Of a DNA stretch of 64,000 bases, positions 60,042-64,000 are shown piece after piece. The stretch comes from Maricaulis sp017643475 (GTDB lineage Bacteria > Pseudomonadota > Alphaproteobacteria > Caulobacterales > Maricaulaceae). The notes beneath the pieces are model-generated. The model saw only the letters and a program-made list of their open reading frames with translations, had not been told where the DNA came from and searched no databases. A program made the translations under genes and the position numbers. The stretch lies in NCBI RefSeq assembly GCF_047123815.1, contig NZ_CP138920.1, forward strand, positions 558,001 through 622,000, written 5' to 3'. Position 1 is the first letter of the stretch; the number at the start of each line of letters is the position of its first letter.

Positions 60042-60384
60042 TCAGGCAGCAGAGCCCAGGTCCAGCTTGCGGCCGGTGACGGAGAGTTTGGAAATCTCGG
60101 CCATGGCGCGGGACGCATTGACGAACTGGAGCTCCATGCCCTTGTTCACAACGGTATCGTGCAGGACCATCAACAGGCCCAGCGTGGTGACATCGGCGCG
60201 CCCGAGCTTTTTTCAGATCGAGACGCACACGTTCGGCATCGCTTTTCTCGATCATCTCGATGAGGGATTTGAAGCTCTGGTGCTCCTTGAAGGCCAGCTG
60301 ACCTTCCAGTTCGATCACCAAGGCATCTCCGTCACGCCGCGTCGTCTGGCGCAGCTCGGTCGTCTTCGCTGTATTTGTCGACAT
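60042..60384 (-). pseudogene. STAS-domain anti-sigma factor antagonist, frameshifted
   Basis: The gene starts ATG 60384 and encodes an SpoIIAA-like STAS domain (LVIELEGQLAFKEHQSF, IEMIEKSDAERVRLDLKK). At a run of six A on the coding strand (60208-60213) the frame is lost; skipping one A restores an unbroken continuation (LGRADVTTLGLLMVLHDTVV, FVNASRAMAEISKLSVTG) ending at TGA 60042-60044, for 113 residues in all. The expected phospho-acceptor lies at DVTTLG. It could be a pseudogene, a phase-variable tract, slippage or a sequencing error. It reads towards the GTA cluster, 115 bases upstream of it. Confidence 0.75.
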
Positions 60385-60695
60385 GCCCGTGTCTTACCCT
60401 GCACTGGCGCCGCAAGATCCGCCCCCCAAAGGCGATATCTGTCTCACGCTCGTGAACTGGAGACGGAGAAATATCCCATTTGTCTCCAATTTTATACAAT
60501 ATCCAGCTTGTTTAGTTAAAATTCGGTGCACCGATATAGTATAATATAAGTATGCTCTTTGTTCGCCGATAGCAGCAACAAGCATTGCACCAACTATACT
60601 GAGCATCCCTCGGCCAGACCTTTCGTTTCGCGAGAACAACTCGCTTGCATCCGCCCGATGCCTCTGGATGATAGCGACTGGGATGGGGGAAATTC
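60385..60695. other. AT-rich intergenic region with promoters, 311 bases
   Basis: No gene seen. The stretch 60481-60540 has only 20 G or C in 60 bases, far below the window average. It holds a perfect 12-base palindrome, TCGGTGCACCGA at 60523-60534, and TATAAT-type sequences just after it on the plus strand, so it probably carries divergent promoters for the STAS gene and the secreted protein gene. Confidence 0.6.
60523..60534. promoter_or_regulatory. Perfect 12-base palindrome in the promoter region
   Basis: TCGGTGCACCGA reads identically on both strands. It lies upstream of TATAAT-like sequence in the gap between the divergent STAS and secreted-protein genes, so it is a candidate dimeric regulator site. 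No known regulator can be named from it. Confidence 0.4.
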
Positions 60696-61721
60696 ATGTT
60701 GGCGTTTTGGGTTCTGCTGGCCGCGCACGCCATGTCGTCGGCTAACCAGCTGAGCGATCTGCCTGAAGTTGAGATTCGTGAGGAAATCGTCGGGGATTTC
60801 GATAATGACGGTACGCAGGATATCGTCCGGCTGACTATGGACGATGAGGGCTGGGTCCGGATCACGGCAGAGCTTTCATCCGCCGGCCTTGTCGAAATCC
60901 ATTCAGACCACCGATCGAGTGGCAGCGGGCTTGGCATTGAGACGAGCGAAGACGGGCTGATCCGCTATCACTACAGCAGCAATGTCGCCAGCCGCGGAAA
61001 CTGGGCCAATGCTGATACGCTCGAGCATCGCGGTGACGCCTTCTATATCGTCCATCGCACGACAAGCTGGCGTGATGGCAATAACCCGTCCAACCGGGGC
61101 GAGTGCGACTTCGACCTGCGGACCGGCGAAGGCGTTCGCAACGGCGTTGAAGTCAGCGCAGATATCGAACCGAGGCGATGGAGCCCATCGACCGCTTCAG
61201 GAGATCTCGTCAGCGCGGCGTGCCGCGAATTCGTGCAGGACGATGTCGTGCTGTCAGGCGGTTTCGACGGAGACGGCAGTGATGACCGTGTCACGCTGGA
61301 CGGTGGAAGCTTTGCGGCAAGCCTGACAATTGAGACGAGCAGGAATGATCCCCAACGCTATTCACCCATATTCATCGGGTCTGGGCACGAGATGGCGCTG
61401 ACGTCGCACGGCTCGATCCAGGTGAGCTGGTGGCATTCGTTCGGGCCTGTCAACCACGCTCCGATGACAGCGACGATCGCCTATCGCGATGGTGCATTCC
61501 GCGTGGCCGGTCTGACCCGCGAGGCGATGCAGGTCGGATATCCGGTGACGGTTATCCCGCGCTGTGATGTAAACTTCCTGACCGGGCGGGGCGAAATGGG
61601 TGGTGAAAGCTTCACCACCGATCTGCCGGCCATTACCCTGGAAGAGATGGCTGCTCACGCCCTTGAAACCGGTGAACTGGCCAATTACCCGCCGCAATGC
61701 GGTGGACCCGCGGAAGACTGA
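60696..61721 (+). CDS. Secreted protein with FG-GAP/VCBS-like DxDxDG repeats
   Basis: A 341-residue exported protein. A signal peptide (about 1-16) is followed by GDFDNDGTQDIVRL at about residue 33 and GGFDGDGSDDRVTL at about residue 189, aspartate-rich calcium-type loops of FG-GAP repeats, in two related halves. Two cysteines sit in each half region (ECDFD, AACREF, RCDVNF, QCGG). No enzyme motif is seen. GGGGGAAATTC before the ATG is a good ribosome binding site. Function unknown. Confidence 0.72.
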   Translation: MLAFWVLLAAHAMSSANQLSDLPEVEIREEIVGDFDNDGTQDIVRLTMDDEGWVRITAELSSAGLVEIHSDHRSSGSGLGIETSEDGLIRYHYSSNVASRGNWANADTLEHRGDAFYIVHRTTSWRDGNNPSNRGECDFDLRTGEGVRNGVEVSADIEPRRWSPSTASGDLVSAACREFVQDDVVLSGGFDGDGSDDRVTLDGGSFAASLTIETSRNDPQRYSPIFIGSGHEMALTSHGSIQVSWWHSFGPVNHAPMTATIAYRDGAFRVAGLTREAMQVGYPVTVIPRCDVNFLTGRGEMGGESFTTDLPAITLEEMAAHALETGELANYPPQCGGPAED

Positions 61722-61739
61722 GCCCGGGCGCGCCGGCGC

Positions 61740-62198
61740 CTAGTCCTCATCGCCTTCGCCGGGCCATTCCACGATGTGTTTGTCCCACTCGATCTCGCCG
61801 GAGAAACTCTCCTCCGAGCGCACCTGGTTGATAACCGACATGCCGGCCTTGTGCGTGCTGTCCGGATCGCCGGTGACCAGCGGATGCCAGTCGTAAAGAT
61901 CCTTGCCCTCGGCCAGCAGGCGATAGGCACAGGTCTTCGGGATCCAGGGCAATTCGTGCACGCTGGTCGGGGTCAGCACAACGCAATCGGGGACCACGGT
62001 CTTGCGCAGCTCGTACTGCTTGCAGCGGCAGGTCGTCGGGTTGAACAATTTGCAGCTGACATCGGTTTCCAGACGCAGGCCCGTATCCTCGTCTTCCAGC
62101 TTGATCAGACAGCATTTTCCGCAGCCATCACAAAGAGATTCCCATTCATCACGGGTCATCTCTGATAGAGTTTTCATCTTCCAGAAAGGCAAGGACAT
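61740..62198 (-). CDS. YcgN/UPF0260 cysteine-cluster protein
   Basis: A 152-residue protein of the UPF0260 family: WESLCDGCGKCCLIK at about residues 20-34, a second cysteine group CKLFNPTTCRCKQYE, and the ELPWIPKTCAYRLLAEGKDLYDWHPL block. The cysteines resemble a zinc or Fe-S cluster site (YkgJ family). The start at MSLPFWKMKTL is short and distinct; the frame runs far upstream, antisense to the neighbouring gene. Confidence 0.9.
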   Translation of the reverse strand: MSLPFWKMKTLSEMTRDEWESLCDGCGKCCLIKLEDEDTGLRLETDVSCKLFNPTTCRCKQYELRKTVVPDCVVLTPTSVHELPWIPKTCAYRLLAEGKDLYDWHPLVTGDPDSTHKAGMSVINQVRSEESFSGEIEWDKHIVEWPGEGDED

Positions 62199-62270
62199 GG
62201 ATATCGCCTGAATTTGGCCCTTTTCTCGGGGCCTTAGGTCACACACACGAAATATGTGGGGACGTATAAC

Positions 62271-64000
62271 ATGATCATGGAGCCGTTTCGCGCGGATCAC
62301 ATGATGGAAAGGCAGCGCCGCGAGCGCCGCAACCGCCTGATCGCAGGCGGGGTGACGGCATTTGTGCTGCTGTTCGGCGTCCTTTTCTCCGGCGGGCTCT
62401 GGCACTGGGCCTTCCATGACCTGCCTGATGCACCGGCCTCGGCCTCCGAATTGTGGATCACCCGGCGGGAGCCGTCTGTCACCCTGCAGGACATGAACGG
62501 TGACGTGCTCGCCGTGCGCGGACCGCTCTATGCGCGGGCTGTGGGCCTGGACACCCTGCCTGAACATGTGCCCCAGGCCTTCCTCGCCATCGAGGACCAG
62601 CGCTTTTACGAACATGACGGGGTCGACCGTCGCGGCGTGATGCGCGCCCTGTGGCGCAACTTCCGGGCCGGACGCAGCGTCCAGGGCGGTTCGACCATCA
62701 CCATGCAGCTGGTGAAGAACCTGATCCTGTCGCCGGAACGCCGCCTGCGCCGCAAGCTGCAGGAGATCCGCCTGGCCATGGCGCTGGAGCGCAATCTCAC
62801 CAAGACCGAGATCCTGGAGCTTTATCTCAACCGCATCTATCTCGGCGCCCGTGCCTTTGGCGTCGAAGCTGCCAGCCAGCGCTATTTCGGCAAGTCCGCG
62901 ACCGAGCTTACCCTGCAAGAAGCCGCCCTGCTGGCCGCCCTGCCCAAAGCGCCCTCGCGGCTCGACCCGACCGTCAATCTGGAAGCTGCCCAGGCCCGCG
63001 CAGCAACAGTCCTCGACGCCATGCTGGATGCCGGTTTTATCGACCAGGCGGCGCATGATGACGCGATCGCCAATCCGGCGGTTCCGGTCGAGCCTGATGT
63101 CGATCCGCAGGCCGGTGTGACCTGGGGGCATGTGTTTGACTATGCCGTGGTGGAAGCGGAGCGACTTTTAGGGCCGGAAAACATTCCCGACCTGGTCATC
63201 CGCACGACCATTGATCCGGACCTGACCCTGGCGGCCCACCGGGCTGCAGACGGCGTGCTGGGCAATGATGGTTCAGGTCAGGGCGCCAGCGAGGCGGCCA
63301 TCGTATTGCTTGCCCAGGACGGGGCGATCCGCGCCTTTCATGGTGGCCGCGACTATCTGGACAGCCAGTTCAACCGCGCCCTCCAGGCCCAGCGCCAGCC
63401 GGGCTCGGCCTTCAAGCCCATCGTCTTTATCGCCGCGCTGGAAGCGGGATATGCCCCCTCCACCGCAGTGTGGGACGAACCGGTCGATCTGGAAGGCTGG
63501 ACGCCACAGAATTTCTCCGGAAACTATCGCGGCCTGGTCACCCTGCAGGAAGCGCTCAAACGCTCCATCAACACGGTCGCCGCCCAGATCGGCGACGAGC
63601 TGGGAATCGAGCGTATCGTCGAAGTCGGCCATCGCCTGGGCATCCGCTCCAACCTGCCCGCCCTGCCCTCGATCGCGCTGGGTGCAGCAGAAGCCAATCT
63701 GCTGGAACTGACCGCGGCCTATTCCGTGTTCCCGCGCAATGGCCAACGCTTCGATCCGTACTTCGTGACCTCGATCTCCAATTCCCGCGGCGACGTCTTG
63801 TACGAACACACCGAGCGTGAAGGCGAACAGGTCGTCACCCGCGATGTCGCCCAGCACATGTCGACCATGTTGCAGGATGTGGTGCTGACCGGGACCGGCC
63901 GCCGCGCGGCCCTGCCGGACCGTTCCGTGGGCGGCAAGACCGGCACCAGCCAGTCCTTCCGCGATGCCTGGTTTATCGGTTTCACCGAGGATTACACGGC
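62271..64000 (+). CDS. Class A penicillin-binding protein (transglycosylase/transpeptidase), partial
   Basis: The first 576 codons of a PBP1A-like enzyme; the gene runs off the window. A basic cytoplasmic N-terminus and one membrane helix (about 25-45) lead to the glycosyltransferase domain with Glu108 in EDQRFYEHDG and the GGSTITMQLVKN block. The transpeptidase domain has S379-x-x-K382 (PGSAFK), S432-x-N434 (SIN) and K556-TG (GKTGTSQS). It polymerises and cross-links peptidoglycan in the periplasm. GTGGGGA precedes the ATG. Divergent from the YcgN gene. Confidence 0.94.
   Translation, partial: MIMEPFRADHMMERQRRERRNRLIAGGVTAFVLLFGVLFSGGLWHWAFHDLPDAPASASELWITRREPSVTLQDMNGDVLAVRGPLYARAVGLDTLPEHVPQAFLAIEDQRFYEHDGVDRRGVMRALWRNFRAGRSVQGGSTITMQLVKNLILSPERRLRRKLQEIRLAMALERNLTKTEILELYLNRIYLGARAFGVEAASQRYFGKSATELTLQEAALLAALPKAPSRLDPTVNLEAAQARAATVLDAMLDAGFIDQAAHDDAIANPAVPVEPDVDPQAGVTWGHVFDYAVVEAERLLGPENIPDLVIRTTIDPDLTLAAHRAADGVLGNDGSGQGASEAAIVLLAQDGAIRAFHGGRDYLDSQFNRALQAQRQPGSAFKPIVFIAALEAGYAPSTAVWDEPVDLEGWTPQNFSGNYRGLVTLQEALKRSINTVAAQIGDELGIERIVEVGHRLGIRSNLPALPSIALGAAEANLLELTAAYSVFPRNGQRFDPYFVTSISNSRGDVLYEHTEREGEQVVTRDVAQHMSTMLQDVVLTGTGRRAALPDRSVGGKTGTSQSFRDAWFIGFTEDYT

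Noticed and set aside
62199..63131. N-terminal extension of the YcgN frame over the penicillin-binding protein gene
   Set aside because: Antisense to an obvious PBP coding sequence; the family start is at 62198.
1..64000. tRNA, rRNA, CRISPR repeats, insertion sequences
   Set aside because: No cloverleaf-like conserved sequence, regular spaced repeat, transposase frame or terminal inverted repeat was recognised in any of the gaps.

Overview
The window is a GC-rich chromosomal segment, dense with genes that often overlap by 1 to 4 bases. It suggests an alphaproteobacterium of the Caulobacterales/Maricaulales type (Hyphomonadaceae or Maricaulaceae-like, stalked or prosthecate marine bacteria). 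This rests on a PleC-like PAS histidine kinase, a GTG/ATGA-coupled gene transfer agent (GTA) cluster, a class II DAHP synthase, an ECF sigma/anti-sigma pair of alphaproteobacterial style, and many conserved alphaproteobacterial hypothetical proteins. The genus is inference. I found no rRNA, tRNA, CRISPR array, insertion sequence or integrase.

Layout. 1-6.6 kb: an oxidoreductase, a membrane protein coupled to a zinc-free reductase, a zinc alcohol dehydrogenase, a histidine kinase/response regulator pair, a 55-residue membrane protein, and HU with a strong terminator. 6.7-13.5 kb: a minus-strand chain glmU-gabD-rpiA-DUF2059-gor-DAHP synthase (cell-wall precursor, central carbon, redox and aromatic metabolism). 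13.6-20 kb: a HAD phosphatase, a small protein with a structured leader, an iron(III) ABC transporter operon and a leucine-dehydrogenase-family enzyme. 20-26 kb: DNA glycosylase, thioesterase, ParDE toxin-antitoxin, hexapeptide acyltransferase, aspartic protease, TauE/SafE permease, DusA. 26-31 kb: an EAL protein, a REC protein and the PleC-like kinase. 31-33 kb: an EF-hand protein followed by ECF sigma, anti-sigma-like and metal-resistance-like genes. 33-41 kb: degQ-like protease, OmpR-type two-component system and glnE in one direction, then a hydrolase/OsmC fusion. 41-47 kb: ccmE, a methyltransferase, a large unknown protein, a second two-component system with a PepSY-like gene, and a DnaJ-type co-chaperone.

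47.1-59.9 kb is a GTA structural cluster on the minus strand, in the canonical order: small terminase, large terminase, portal, a small membrane protein, prohead protease, capsid, connector, tail terminator, tail tube, two tail chaperones, short tape measure, DUF2460, DUF2163, NlpC/P60 peptidase and the giant tail-tip protein. Two features stand out: the head-closure gene (gp7 position) is not present, and a foreign-looking, more AT-rich membrane-protein gene sits on the opposite strand between capsid and connector. Just upstream of the cluster lies a STAS-domain anti-sigma antagonist gene interrupted by a +1 frameshift at a run of six A. The window ends with a secreted repeat-like protein, a YcgN-family protein and the first 1.7 kb of a class A penicillin-binding protein.
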